Below the pieces are notes generated by a model. That model did no database searches, was not told where the DNA came from, and was given only the letters and a program-made list of their open reading frames with translations. Of a stretch of DNA of 64,000 bases, positions 1 through 10,471 are shown piece by piece. Origin of the DNA: Cichorium intybus (lineage: Eukaryota; Streptophyta; Magnoliopsida; Asterales; Asteraceae); contig CM042016.1 in the NCBI GenBank assembly GCA_023525715.1, positions 83,333,882-83,397,881 of the forward strand, given 5' to 3'. The stretch's first letter is position 1, and each line of letters opens with the position of its first letter. A program made the translations under genes and the position numbers.

Positions 1-368
1 TCGTGATGTAATCCATGAAGCAATCTGTTAAGCGCGAGTTTATCCAATACTCAAATCTATATTTTCTAAGTACTCATGAACGTTGCAGCAATCTTACTGC
101 AATGTCTAACTCATTAGACAGTCTGCAACCGATTCATAACAGTCTTTGTTCACACTTACTTCCTAACAGTGTGATCGACTACTTCCTAACAGTGTGATCG
201 ACTGTGGAATTTTAAATAATCTAATTATTTAGGAAGTTTAAACATGCAAATATAGAAACACAATAATAAACAATTGACAAAGGTAGTAACAATACTTATT
301 TATAAATCTCCATTAGAAAATCACCAATTCAATTACATTTATACTGTTACAAGTTTCAAAAATTCTAT
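1..368 (-). other. Copia-A: non-coding 3' internal region
   Basis: No coding potential. The sequence lies downstream (element sense) of the RNase H region of Copia-A. It aligns by eye with the same position in Copia-C (about 29640-29990) and Copia-D (about 62430-62600); all three share a stretch about a last-codon-distal segment with 'tatccaatac' and 'ctcatgaa' words. The polypurine tract and 3' LTR of Copia-A should lie just left of the window. Confidence 0.75.
158..203. repeat. exact 23-bp tandem duplication
   Basis: Positions 158-180 and 181-203 are identical 23-bp copies, each beginning acttcctaac. The matching place in Copia-D (about 62525-62560) has one copy, so this is a local slippage duplication private to Copia-A. 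Confidence 0.9.
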
Positions 369-1013
369 CTAATTACTAAAACTAATATCATCCTTCAGTC
401 TAATGCTCCGAGCATGCTGATTGTGCTTGATCCTACTCAGAGCCTTAGTCAAAGGATCTGCAGGATTGTCTTCTGATGATACTCTCTTAACCAGTAAGTG
501 ACCTTCTTCAACGCGATGTCGAATGTAATGGTACTTTCTGTCGATATGCATGGACTTTCCATGATCTCGCGGTTCTTTTGTCAAAGCAACCGCTCCTTCA
601 TTATCGCAGAACAGTTCCATCGGCTCCTGAATGCTCGGGACAACTCCAAGGTCACCGATAAAGTTCTTCAGCCAAGCCGCTTCCTTAGACGCTTCACTCG
701 CTGCAATGTACTCTGATTCGCGTGTTGAATCAGCCACCGTTTCCTGCTTGGAACTTTTCCAAGTGACCGCTCCACCGTTCAATAAAAATACCCAGCCTGA
801 CTAGGACCGACCACTGTCCCTATCCGTCTGGAAGCTGGCATCTGTATATCCACTCACTTTCAAGTCATCACTGCCACCAAGGACTAATACCTTATTCTTT
901 GTCCTTCGTAGATACTTGAGTATGTTCTTAACCGCAATACAATGTGCCTTTCCAGGATTACCCTGGTACCGACTAACCATGCTCAGTGCAAAGATACGTC
1001 GGGACGAGTACAT
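369..1013 (-). pseudogene. Copia-A RNase H (damaged)
   Basis: C-terminal part of a Ty1/copia pol polyprotein. It reads as one frame with a single in-frame TAG near 798-800, where relatives have Gln (the frame continues GWVFLLNGG). Visible copia RNase H blocks are SGYTDASFQTD, the ESEYIAASEA motif, LFCDNEGAV and the terminal ADPLTKAL. The upstream reverse transcriptase is in a different frame: a one-base loss in a T run near 987-995 separates them. The acidic residues expected in RNase H (D in YTDAS, E in SEYIA, D in FCDN) are present, so the fold would be sound were it not for the breaks. The alignment resembles the Angela/Tork side of copia; clade assignment is tentative. Confidence 0.85.
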
Positions 1014-2302
1014 ATCATAGCATATATGATCGATCGTACTGCCGAAGCATAAGGTACCCGACTCATTTTAGCTATTTCCTCATCGGTACTTGGGCTCTGA
1101 GTCTTACTCAATTTAGCATTACTTTGGATTGGTAGTTCTCCCTTTTTGGAATTTTCCATGTTAAATCTTTTCAACACCTTTTCCAAATATGTACACTGGC
1201 TCAGACCTATCAATTTTCTCTTTCTGTCTCTAAGTATTCTTATCCCGAGAATATAAGCAGCTTCTCCTAGGTCTTTCATGGAGAAACACTTCCCGAGCCA
1301 AGCCTTAACATCTTGCAAGGTCGGAATGTCGTTTCCCATGAGCAGTATGTCATCAACATACAGCACCAGGAAAGTGACTATACTCCCACTAGCCTTGACA
1401 TATACACATGACTCATCTTCACTCCTAGAGAAGCCAAACTCTTTGACTTTCTCATGGAAGCAAAGATTCCAGCTGCGAGATGCTTGTTTCAATCCGTAGA
1501 TTGATCTTTCAAGCTTACATAATTTATCAGGGTGCTTTGTGTCTACAAAACCCTCTGGCTGATTCATATAAACATCCTGAGTCAGTTTCCTGTTAAGGAA
1601 GGCGGTTTTGACATCCATCTGCCAAATTTCATAATCATGAAATGCAGCTATGGCAAGCATTATCCTGATTGACTTAATCTTGGCTACTGGTGAGAAGGTT
1701 TCATCATAGTCAACCCCTGGGGTTTGAGTGAATCCCTTCGCAACCAGCCAAGCTTTATAAGTATGTACTTTACCATCCATGTCGGTCTTCTTTTTGAAGA
1801 TCCATTTGTATCCGACTGTCTTTCGACCCAGCACATTGTTAACCAAGTTCCAAACCTGATTGTCATACATGGACTTAATCTCGCTGTCCATTGCCTCTTT
1901 CCACTTGGCAGACTCGGGGCCCGCCACTGCTTCGCGGTAGTTAGTTGGCTCATCCAAATTAGTCGATGTACGATCACTGACCAACGTGTCACCGTCCAAA
2001 GTAATATGGAAACCATAAAACTCGGGCGGCATGTTAACTCTACCCGAATGCCTAAGGGGCAATGAGATGTCGGTGGGTCCAACAGGAACTTCTTCCTCAT
2101 GTTGGTTGCTAGTTTCTTCTAATGTTGTTTCATCGGGTGTCTCCTGAATTTCTTTGAGATCGATCGTACTCCCACTGTCCTCTTTGGATATGAGTTTTCT
2201 CTCTCTCGAAAGAACCCCCGTCTTGCTACAAAGACCACGTCCTCGCTCGGTCTGTAGAACAAGTATCCAAAAGACTGTTTCGGGTATCCGATGAAGAAAC
2301 AC
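983..2302 (-). pseudogene. Copia-A reverse transcriptase (damaged)
   Basis: Copia reverse transcriptase (RVT_2 family), about 440 codons open. Recognisable blocks in order: acidic linker, WKEAMDSEI, VGYKWIFKKK, VDYDETFSPVAK, WQMDVKTAFLN, YGLKQASRSW, and the catalytic YVDDILL at roughly residues 315-322. The first ~60 codons are out of frame with the preceding integrase: the true linker switches frame near 2205-2220, beside a C run. The 3' end shifts frame again near 990. The catalytic Asp pair is intact but the polyprotein could not be made. Copia-C carries the homologous region (30814-31706). Confidence 0.88.
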
Positions 2303-3187
2303 TTCTCACTTCTTTCTGCGAGCTTGTCCGAAGTCTCTCGTCTCACGAAAGCTTCACAGCCCCAGACTTTGATGTCTGCCAATGAGGGAACTTTCCCCGT
2401 CCACATCTCGTGTGGTGTTTTTGCAACCTTCTTGGTTGGGACAAAATTTAGGATATGGGCGACAGTCTCTAAGGCATACCCCCAGAAATGGATTGGAAGT
2501 GAAGCTCGACTCATCATGGAACGAACCATGTCCAACAAGATTCGGTTTCGCCTTTCAGCAACACCGTTCAACTGAGGTGTTCTTGGAGGCGACAACTGTG
2601 AAACAATTCCACATTCCTTTCAGCAACACCGTTCAACTAAGATACTCACCGCCTCTGTCGAATCTAAGCATCTTTATCTTTCTGCCCAATTGATTTTCTA
2701 CTTCGTTCTTGAACTCTTTGAACTTTTCAAAGGTATCTGACTTATTCTTTATTAAGTAGATATACCCATATCTACTAAAATCGTCAGTAAAGGTCACATA
2801 GAACCGCGTGCCATCTTTTGTGGTTGTTCTGAAGGGACCACACACATCTGTGTGTATGATATCCAACTGACCTTCACCTCTTTCAAAGGAAGCTTTGAAT
2901 GGTGATTTTGTCATCTTGCCAAGCAAGCAAGATTCACATACATCATCCGACCCGAGGTCGAATGATTACAACACTCCATCCTTTTGGAGTTAGGCGATGC
3001 GTTTCTTGTTGATATGGCCAAAGCGACAGTGCCACAAACACGCCTTTTCTATACCGCTCGAAGCATCAATAGCTAAAACATTTTTACCATAATTCTCAAC
3101 ACACATAATAGATTCATACACTCCATCACAAGGCATAGCATTAAATATAAAAACATCATTTTTGAAAATAGAAATTGAACCATTCAA
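2119..3187 (-). pseudogene. Copia-A integrase (damaged)
   Basis: Integrase in element order: the GAG-pre-integrase zinc region (LWHCRFGHINKKRI, then CESCLLGK) at 2900-3187, the catalytic core with DVCGP and FDRGGEY at 2633-2926, and the distal core plus C-terminal domain at 2119-2595 (NGVAERRNR carries the catalytic Glu). Two in-frame stops lie between the zinc region and the core (about 2951-2989). Between the second Asp and the Glu, the normal sequence is replaced by an extra copy of a 22-bp block found downstream, which shifts the frame. Confidence 0.85.
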
Positions 3188-4389
3188 TTCATTAAATTCA
3201 TAATAAAAGCCCTATTTGAACAATGCATGAAAAGAAATTATGTTCTTTGCCATATCAGGCGCATAGCAACAATTATGTAAATTTAATCTAACTCCACTAC
3301 TAAGCACTAGTCAATAGACACTGATCTTGGTAACAGGTGACGTTCGCCTATTGCCCATGACCAGGTTCAATCTACCATGCTCCAGCTCCCTACTTTCCTC
3401 TAGGCCCTACAAATCAGAACAGATATGAAAACCACATCCTGTATCAAGGACCCGAGAACGGGAAAAAGATGAGTTATTAGATATAGAATATGTACCTGCT
3501 TGTGATGGCTTCCCTTTGCCATCCTTGATGTCTTGCAGATACGTGGGGCAGCTTCTCTTCCAGTGACCCTTTTGATTGCAGTAGAAACAGTCAGCTTCTT
3601 TGGGATTCGTGACGTGTGGAATGCCGGAAGACTTAGCTCTCGGGGCACTGCTAGATGTCCTGACTTTTCCCTCCAGTTTTTTTTTGGAGGGCCTTTCTGT
3701 TTCTTTCCTTTGCCAGAGCCAATAGCCAGGACAGGCGGGTTGACAGGGAGCAAACCTTTTCCCTTCATTCCGTCTTCAGCAGTACGAAGCATGCGGTGTA
3801 ACTCAGCTAGGGTTGCCTGGTTGTTGTTCAAATGATACGCCAGTGTGAACTGGTCATAAGAACTGGGCAAGGAGTTTAGCACTATGTCAACAGCTAAGTC
3901 CTCATGTACAGGCATTTCCAGCTTCCTAAGCCTTTCCACATAACCATGCATCATTTGCACATGAGTGGAGATGGACTCTCCATCTTTAGGTTTGCCGTTA
4001 GTCAAAGCTTTTACAACCTCACTCCTTTCGATGCGCTCTTGCTTGCGGAACTTTTCCGCGAGCTCTTTGTGCATCTCGTAAGGCCAATAGTCCTCATAGA
4101 TACGCTGCAGTTCAGGGTTCATGGTAGCGATCATGATGTAGGCCACTTTGGTCGCATCATCTGAGTGTTTGGTGTACGCGGCGACTTCTTCGGGAGTAGC
4201 GGTATCTGGGTCAACCTCAACCAGCTCGGTTTCCAGAACATACTCTTTGTGTTCAAACCTAAGAGCGATTTTGATGTTGCGGATCCAGTCATTGTAGTTG
4301 GTGCCGTCCAACGTCACCTTAGAGCACAATGACAGAATCGAGGTGACATTACCGGGATTCGAGTGGGGAACGGATTGGTCAGAAGACAT
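3188..4389 (-). pseudogene. Copia-A gag and protease remnant
   Basis: Gag of the UBN2/copia type starts at 4389 with a clear N-terminal domain (LDGTNYNDWIRNIKIAL) and a long helical capsid region. The frame breaks at a nine-base A run (plus-strand T run near 3676-3685). Beyond it the CCHC zinc knuckle (CFYCNQKGHWKRSC) is read in the neighbouring frame at about 3545-3590, followed by a protease core D-T-G at about 3435-3445. Several stops follow before the integrase zinc region. So gag-protease has at least one frameshift and further nonsense changes. The first ~265 residues look normal. Confidence 0.85.
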
Positions 4390-5649
4390 CTGAATAAGAA
4401 GAATATAGTTTTAATTTGACATTTATTAAATAATACTTATATTCACCTAAGAATAAATATAAGGCTAGGATCCTACAATAACAATTTACAATATCGAAAA
4501 GGGATGCCGTAATCTTTATTGTAAATTTTATAAGGTAGGCGAATGAAGATTCAGCCAATTCCACCGCGGAAAATAATCTTCTTATAATGGAATTCCTAGT
4601 TTCATTGAGATTTACCAAACTGTTCGATAGCATGTTTTAATCTCAGGAATGCCCCGCTGTTTGTGACTGGGATACAGAGGATCACAAACCGGGTGTGAAT
4701 AACCATGCAAATTGCTCGGTACTCTTGAAGTCAATTGTCATCTCTAATTAACGTGCCGGTTAACCACACACGCTCCGTCAACAATGACAAAATCAAGAAA
4801 CTCATTGTGACTCTTTGCGGACCCCAGTTGGCGTGCCGGTAAACCACACACGCTCCACCAACGTTCCACAAAATGCAATGTGCAATTTCATGGATTAGCA
4901 CCAATTCACATTTTGAACCTAAAGTAACTAGATTGGGATTTGTTTAAGGTTCTAGTACTTTCAATTATAGCATTATACTTTTAAGAGGCTTAGCGGTTCT
5001 ATCAAACCCGTTCGGCTAATGACACTCGACTGACCAGGAGAGCGATGGGTAAGAGTAGATACCCATTAGACTGCCATTTTATAGGCAGTTGCTTTATACC
5101 CTCTTTATAGGACAGTTTTGTGAATGAGGCCTACTAACGGTAAGACTAACCAATTTTCTTATATATAAATATTAACTTTTAATCATAAATATATAAGATA
5201 TAATCTTATTAAAATGTTTTAGAATTAATTTAATTATAATTTTTGCAAATTTTAAACTAATTTTTGAAAATTTTAAATTAATTATTTAAGCCGATTTAAT
5301 TGATCTTTTAATTAACAATTAATTAAACTAATTAAATCTAGGATAGATTTCAAGAAATTAATCAAATTAATTTTTCTATCTAGGCCCCTAGATGGTTCGA
5401 AAATTACAAGCCTTCACAAAAGGGTTCTAGTTATTTTATTAATCCAATTAGTTACCAAAATAACAACCTACTTATAAAAGGCAAGTAAATCAAGCAATCA
5501 GGAGGGGACTATAGGGCTTGGCGGCTAGGGTTAGGAAACCCTAGCCAAACCGTCGACCAAGAAGCCTCTCTAAGAGGAGTTTTTGCAAAACACCTCAAAG
5601 CAAGAATCATTCAAGCAGTTTATATCAATTCACAAGAAAACAAGCCTAA
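4390..5649 (-). other. Copia-A untranslated leader
   Basis: About 1.26 kb between primer site and gag with no supported ORF. It contains two copies of a conserved motif (4752-4785 and 4832-4864, reading gtgccggt..ccacacacgctcc on the plus strand). The same motif also occurs twice in the 3' non-coding regions of Copia-B and Copia-D. The rest is AT-rich and otherwise featureless to me. Confidence 0.7.
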
Positions 5650-5661
5650 GCTCTAATACCA
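5650..5661 (-). other. Copia-A primer binding site (tRNA-iMet)
   Basis: Minus strand reads TGGTATTAGAGC, one mismatch from the canonical TGGTATCAGAGC complementary to the 3' end of initiator tRNA-Met. It lies one base inside the LTR end, fixing the 5' LTR border at 5663. Confidence 0.88.
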
Positions 5662-5662
5662 C

Positions 5663-6275
5663 TGAAGTGTTTCTATGCAATCATAGAACAAATAAATTAC
5701 TATGGTTCACATGCAACCCTAATATGATCTATGTTTTCTTCTATGAAGATAATAAACTAAAACCTAAAGGGAACAATTCGTTTCTAATTATCAAATAAGA
5801 ATAACCAACCTTTCTTGATCTTGTTCTTGAAGCTAGCAGCAAAACAATCCTGCTTCAAATGTAAGTCACACCCAAGCAATGGAGAAGACAGTTCAGCAGA
5901 GTATTCTTGGTTCAAAAATGGCATAGAAAAAGGAGGTACCAGGTGCCTCCTTTTATAGCCTCCAAAGGGTACACCTGAAACCCTAAGGAGCCTCCTTAGT
6001 GGGCAAGCCTGTTGACCACTTGGACCAGGCTTCCAAAACCCTAATAGGGTTTTCGCCAACCCTAGGAGAAGCCTCCAGGGTGGCGCCAATTTGGTCCCTG
6101 GTTTTCTTTCTGCCAGTTACTCAACTATTGAATAAATACAAACCAGTCCCTGCACCTTTAATTAATTTATTTAATCACTAAATTAAATCCAATTAATTCT
6201 AGATTAAATCTTAATTAATTATTATAGTTTCTAATTAATATATGTACACTTAAATATACTCCCTCCGTCCCAAAA
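5663..6275 (-). mobile_element. Copia-A 5' LTR, truncated
   Basis: The minus-strand LTR end ...CACTTCA abuts the primer site. The sequence matches the complete solo LTR at 7096-8120 almost base for base up to the Stowaway MITE, then stops a few bases into the MITE (6259-6275) and runs into Athila-E1 protease sequence. A TATA box (minus GCTATAAAAGG) lies at 5951-5958. About 610 bp remain of an expected 1.0 kb (with MITE); the missing part is the 5' end of the LTR. Confidence 0.88.
6259..6275. mobile_element. Stowaway MITE terminal stub
   Basis: The end ctccctccgtcccaaaa follows TA at the same LTR position as the complete MITE at 7692. The other terminus is absent because the LTR is broken here. 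Confidence 0.8.
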
Positions 6276-7090
6276 AATATCTTCCCTGCACCTTGCATCT
6301 TTCTTGTACTGTTGGTGTTTTAGCTCCATTAATTCCATCATGTCGAGCACCTGCACTTTATCAATAGTTGACAGCGGATGTTGTTTCGCCTCCCATAAAA
6401 TATCTTCCCTTGCACCTTCGCCTGCTCGTGTCCATTGCTTTCCCTTGTTCTTTATTCCTGGTGCCATAAGTGGATTGCTGTTTGTGTATTCATCATTATG
6501 CCCTTGTTGTAATGATATTGGACACCCGAACATATTCAACCTTTCTTTCCTTGTTCCAAAGGAGATATCCAAATCCCCCGTCTTACAGTCCATGACAGCC
6601 CCGGCTGTAGCTAAGAATGGACGTCCTAAAATCAACGCAGGTGTATCCTCTAAACTTTCATATTCCATTACTAGGAAGTCAATGGGATAGAAAAAGTCAC
6701 CCACTTTGACGATTACGTTGGTTAACTTGCCTTGTGAGATCTTGGTTGACTGATCGGCCAGCTGTAATACTGTCTTAACAGGCTCTAGTTCATCGTTCTT
6801 GTACTTGTCATACAGGTACCCTGGTAACACGTTAACGCTTGCTCCCAAGTCAAGCAACGTGTTCCTGATGACAACATCCCCTACCGTGACAGTAATCAAC
6901 GGTGAACTGGGGTCCCTTTCCTTCTTGGGCAATGTACCCAACAATGCCTCACTAGCTTTAACTGTCAACCTCACCGTCTCAGGTGTAGGTGCTTTACATT
7001 CCTTATTTGTTTTGCACATTTCCTGAAGAATCTTAGTATCTTCAAGAGCATCTTTCAACTCATCCTACAATGGTTGATTGATTAAGGGTC
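6276..7090 (-). pseudogene. Athila-E1 retropepsin region
   Basis: The frame open from about 7058 encodes an aspartic protease of gypsy/Athila type: LLDLGASVNVLPGYLY (D-L-G-A active site, the usual Athila/Tat variant), a flap region, then ILGRPFLATAGAVMDC. It is 73% or more similar by eye to the copy at 43430-44560. The upstream end holds a stop (PL*DELK) near 7067. It then continues across the solo LTR into gag at 8126. Downstream it breaks at 6276 against Copia-A's LTR, with no reverse transcriptase visible. As in its relative, a coiled segment (MELKHQQYKKDAR) follows the protease. Confidence 0.85.
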
Positions 7091-7095
7091 CAATT

Positions 7096-8120
7096 TGAAG
7101 GGTTTCTATGCAATCAATGAATAAATAAATTCCTATGGTTCACATGCAACCCTAATATGATCTATGTTTTCCTCTATGAAGATAATAAACTAAAACCTAA
7201 AGGGAACAATTAATTTCTAAAGATCAAATAAGAATAACCAACCTTTCTTGATCTTGTTCTTGAAGCTAGCAGCAAAACAATCCTGCCTCAAATGCAAGTC
7301 ACACCCAAGCAATGGAGAAGACAGTTCAGCAGAGTATTCTTGGTTCAAAAATGGCGCAAAAAAAGGAGGTACCAGGTGCCTCCTTTTATAGCCTCCAAAG
7401 GGTACACGTGAAACCCTAAGGAGCCTCCTTAGTGGGCAAGCCTGTTGACCACTTGGACCAGGCTTCCAAAACCCTAATAGGGTTTTCGCCAACCCTAGGA
7501 GAAGCCTCCAGGGTGGCGCTAATTTGGTCCCTGGTTTTCTCTCTGCCAGTTACTCAACTATTGAATAAATACAAACCAGTCCCTGCACCTTTAATTAATT
7601 TATTTAATCACTAAATTAAATCCAATTAATTCTAGATTAAATCTTAATTAATTATTATAGTTTTTAATTAATATATGAACACTTAAATATACTCCCTCCG
7701 TCCCAAAATTATTGTCCACATTTGACTTTTTTAGTCTTTCATCTTCAACTTTGTCGTTAAATAATTCCGTTTGTATTCTATTATTTTTGATGAAAATTAT
7801 ACCAATAGAAAAACATTTTAAAAAATTATCCATTTATATATTTTTTATCAAATACTATATAACAAAAACATAGATATTCGTGGTCAAAGTTAAAGTAAAA
7901 AGACTTTGACTTTTTAAAATGGACAATAATTTTGGGACGGAGGGAGTATTAATAAACCATTCAATTAATTCTATTGATTTATTAAACAATTTATTAATCA
8001 ACCTTTTACTCTACCGAACTCTATCCTAACCTCCAGCTATGAGGGCAACCCAAACGGACTTTGCTTCTATTAACAAGATAAATACAATTATAAGTCATGG
8101 CTTAGACACCTAATCCAACA
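7096..8120 (-). mobile_element. solo copia LTR with 5-bp TSD
   Basis: A 1025-bp LTR, minus orientation, beginning TGTTGGATTAG and ending CTTCA. It is flanked by perfect direct repeats CAATT (7091-7095 and 8121-8125). Athila-E1 gag-protease coding sequence resumes on both sides. No interior or second LTR remains, so LTR-LTR recombination removed the body. TATA box (minus GCTATAAAAGG) at 7384-7391. The LTR carries a complete Stowaway MITE. Same family as the Copia-A, -B and -D LTRs. Confidence 0.93.
7692..7946. mobile_element. Stowaway-like MITE (255 bp)
   Basis: Perfect 27-bp terminal inverted repeats beginning ctccctccgtcccaaaat and a TA target duplication (7690-7691, 7947-7948). No coding capacity. 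The homologous LTR of Copia-D gives the empty site (cttaaatatattaataaac, about 61741-61760). Features are those of Tc1/mariner-derived Stowaway elements. Confidence 0.95.
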
Positions 8121-8125
8121 CAATT

Positions 8126-10326
8126 GACTTGTTTGGCACCTCCTTCTTCTTCTCTTCTTCTTATCCTTTTTCCTTTGTTTAATGCTAGCCACCATTGGCT
8201 GCTCCTCCTCTTGTACATCCTTGTCCTCCTTTATTTGAGGTTCCTTCTCAACTTGACTTTCCTCTTTGTCCTTCCTCTCAACTTCCTTTTCTCCCTTATC
8301 ATCTTCCTTACTTTCCTCTTCATTAACCTTGACTTCCTCTTCATATCCTAGTAAATCCTCTACAGTTACCTTCCTCCACTCGGCCTCAACGACGTTCACG
8401 TGTTCCTTTCTTGCCCGTTGAATGTGGTTTGGATTGATCTCTGTGGTACTAGGCAACTTACCATTATCTCTCTTTCTTTGATCATCAGCCATCTAAGCGA
8501 TCTGCCTCTCTATGTTGGCGATGGCTTTGGCATTAGCCTGAGACTGTTGCTGAGTAGTGTTGAACATTTCGTACATCTTTGCGGTCAAGTCATCCTGAGT
8601 TCCTGGGGCATTATGGGCGTTGGAATTATTTGGCCCCCTATTATTGTTGTTGGTCCCACTTGCATTGTTGTTGTTGTTTGCGGGTTGGTACTGCCTGGAC
8701 TGATTGGACGACTGTCCCTGATAGTTATTCTGCCTTTGATTGTTGAAATTCTGTGAACCCTGGTTGTAAGGTCTATAGGATCGTCCATTGTTATACTACC
8801 CTTGACCCTGACCGAAAACCTGATTCACCTACTGCGTCCTCTGTCCTCCTTGATGTTGATTCTAAGGTCCGTTCTGTAAAGTACACATTAGCCTATCAAA
8901 CTTTTTATTCAGCTCACTAATCTCCTTTTTGACATATTTTTTTCCAATCGGCATCGGCTCCTATGGCTGTAGCTGTCCTCACCGGCTTCCGAGTAGAAAA
9001 ATTTGCCTTTGATCCGTTACTAAGCTGCTCTAAAAACTGCCAAGCCTCATCAGGATCTTGCATCATGATGGTACCACTCGACGATGCATTTATCATCGCC
9101 TGATTCGTCTCACTTGCCCCTTCAAATAAAAGCTTAATCAATTGCCACTTCGGAATATCATGGTGAGGGCGACCTCATCAATTCCTTCAAACGGTCCCAA
9201 GCTTCGTGAAATGCCTCACCAAGCTTTTGTTGAAAATCTTGGATGGCTCTCCTAATTTCTGTCGTCTTACTCGCCGGATAAAACTCTTGTAAAAATTTAG
9301 CCTTAAGCTGATCCCACGTGGTGATACTATTCGACTGAAGAGACGTAAACCGGTATTTGGCTTTGTCCTTTATGGTAAAAGGAAATAATCTCAACCTAAA
9401 AATATCCTATTGGTGTTTCTAGGAGTATTGGCATTCGCTATTGCTATGAATTCATACAAATGATTATATGGATCATCAGCCTTATACCCTCTAAACTGTG
9501 TTAATACTCCTATCAACTGGGGCCTAATTTCTACTTGAGTATCTACATAATCAGGAATATAAATGGGCGATGAATCGTCATACTCCCGCGGTTGGAAGTG
9601 TGACGCAACCGATTGCGCTCTCAGTTGTTCAAAGTATAAAGGTCTAACGAAGTTAACGTCATAATGATGATCATTGTTATACACTTGTTGACCTTGCGGT
9701 TGTTGCTATTATGGTGCTCTTCGTGGAGGTCCCCGACCTCGGTTCCATTGTTGTTGTGGCTGCTGCTGCTGCGGAATCCATCCTTCTTCCTCATCTTCGT
9801 ATCAATGATCAACCTCCTGATACTAGTACTGCTGCGGTGCAGATTGTGGTTGATATTGTTGTTGTTGTTGTTGTGGTATGGTTTGAAAAGTGGCTTGTGG
9901 TTTAAAGAATGGTGGTTGTAATGTTGGTGATTGTTATGGTTGAAAAATGGTGATTTGTTGTCTATACGGTGGGGTGCCATCACGGGTCGGTGCTCCCCAA
10001 GACATAGCGAATGTAAAAGGGTTTGTAGATTGTGGTTGAAATGGTGGAACAGAAGGAGGAGTGCATGATGCTATTGATGCGGGGGCTGAAACCGCACCAC
10101 CAGTAGCACTTGTGCTCCCAAACTGGAATTCTGACATTGGGGGTATTAATGGAATCCCCCCCGTTACCTCACCCAAAGGTTCCTGGGTAACATTCTCTAA
10201 ACTACTACTAACATTACTAAAACTCATCTTATCTAAACGCCTACCGGCACGGTTCTTGCGCGCGGTTCGTTCGATCTCCAAGTCAAAAAGCAAGGGTGAT
10301 AACTGCCCACCCTGACGGGTACGCAT
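8126..10326 (-). pseudogene. Athila-E1 gag (damaged)
   Basis: Decayed gypsy gag starting at 10326 (MRTRQGGQLS). A low-complexity Pro/Gln/Asn-rich N-terminal half (about 9600-10250) is followed by the retrotransposon gag capsid region at about 9150-9500 (KDKAKYRFTSL, TTWDQLKAKFLQEFYP, GEAFHEAWDRLKEL). A conserved tail TNQAMINASSSGTIMM and a Gln/Asn-rich C-terminus follow, then an acidic/Lys-rich link to protease at 8126-8492. At least five frame changes and several stops are visible. Athila-2 gag (52323-53324 plus 58899-59739) is the closest relative in the window. Confidence 0.87.
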
Positions 10327-10448
10327 GCACTAGTGCAACACGTTCGTCAAAACCAAAATGAAAATACTAACCAACTAAAAATCTCAAAACTCAAACTCAA
10401 AATCAGAACCTAAAAATCCTACCGATCGCCTACTCTCAAGCTCACAAC

Positions 10449-10466
10449 TCCCCGGCAACAGCGCCA
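10449..10466 (-). other. Athila-E1 primer binding site (tRNA-Asp-like)
   Basis: Minus strand TGGCGCTGTTGCCGGGGA, one change from the complement of the tRNA-Asp 3' end used by Athila elements. It lies five bases from the LTR end at 10472. Confidence 0.88.
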
Positions 10467-10471
10467 AAATT

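Noticed and set aside
6259..6400. Second complete MITE in the Copia-A LTR
   Set aside because: Only one terminus is present; the sequence passes into Athila-E1 protease after ~17 bp.
9664..9921. Plus-strand hydrophobic Leu/Val-rich ORF (apparent membrane protein)
   Set aside because: Reverse complement of the Gln/Asn/His-rich low-complexity part of Athila gag.
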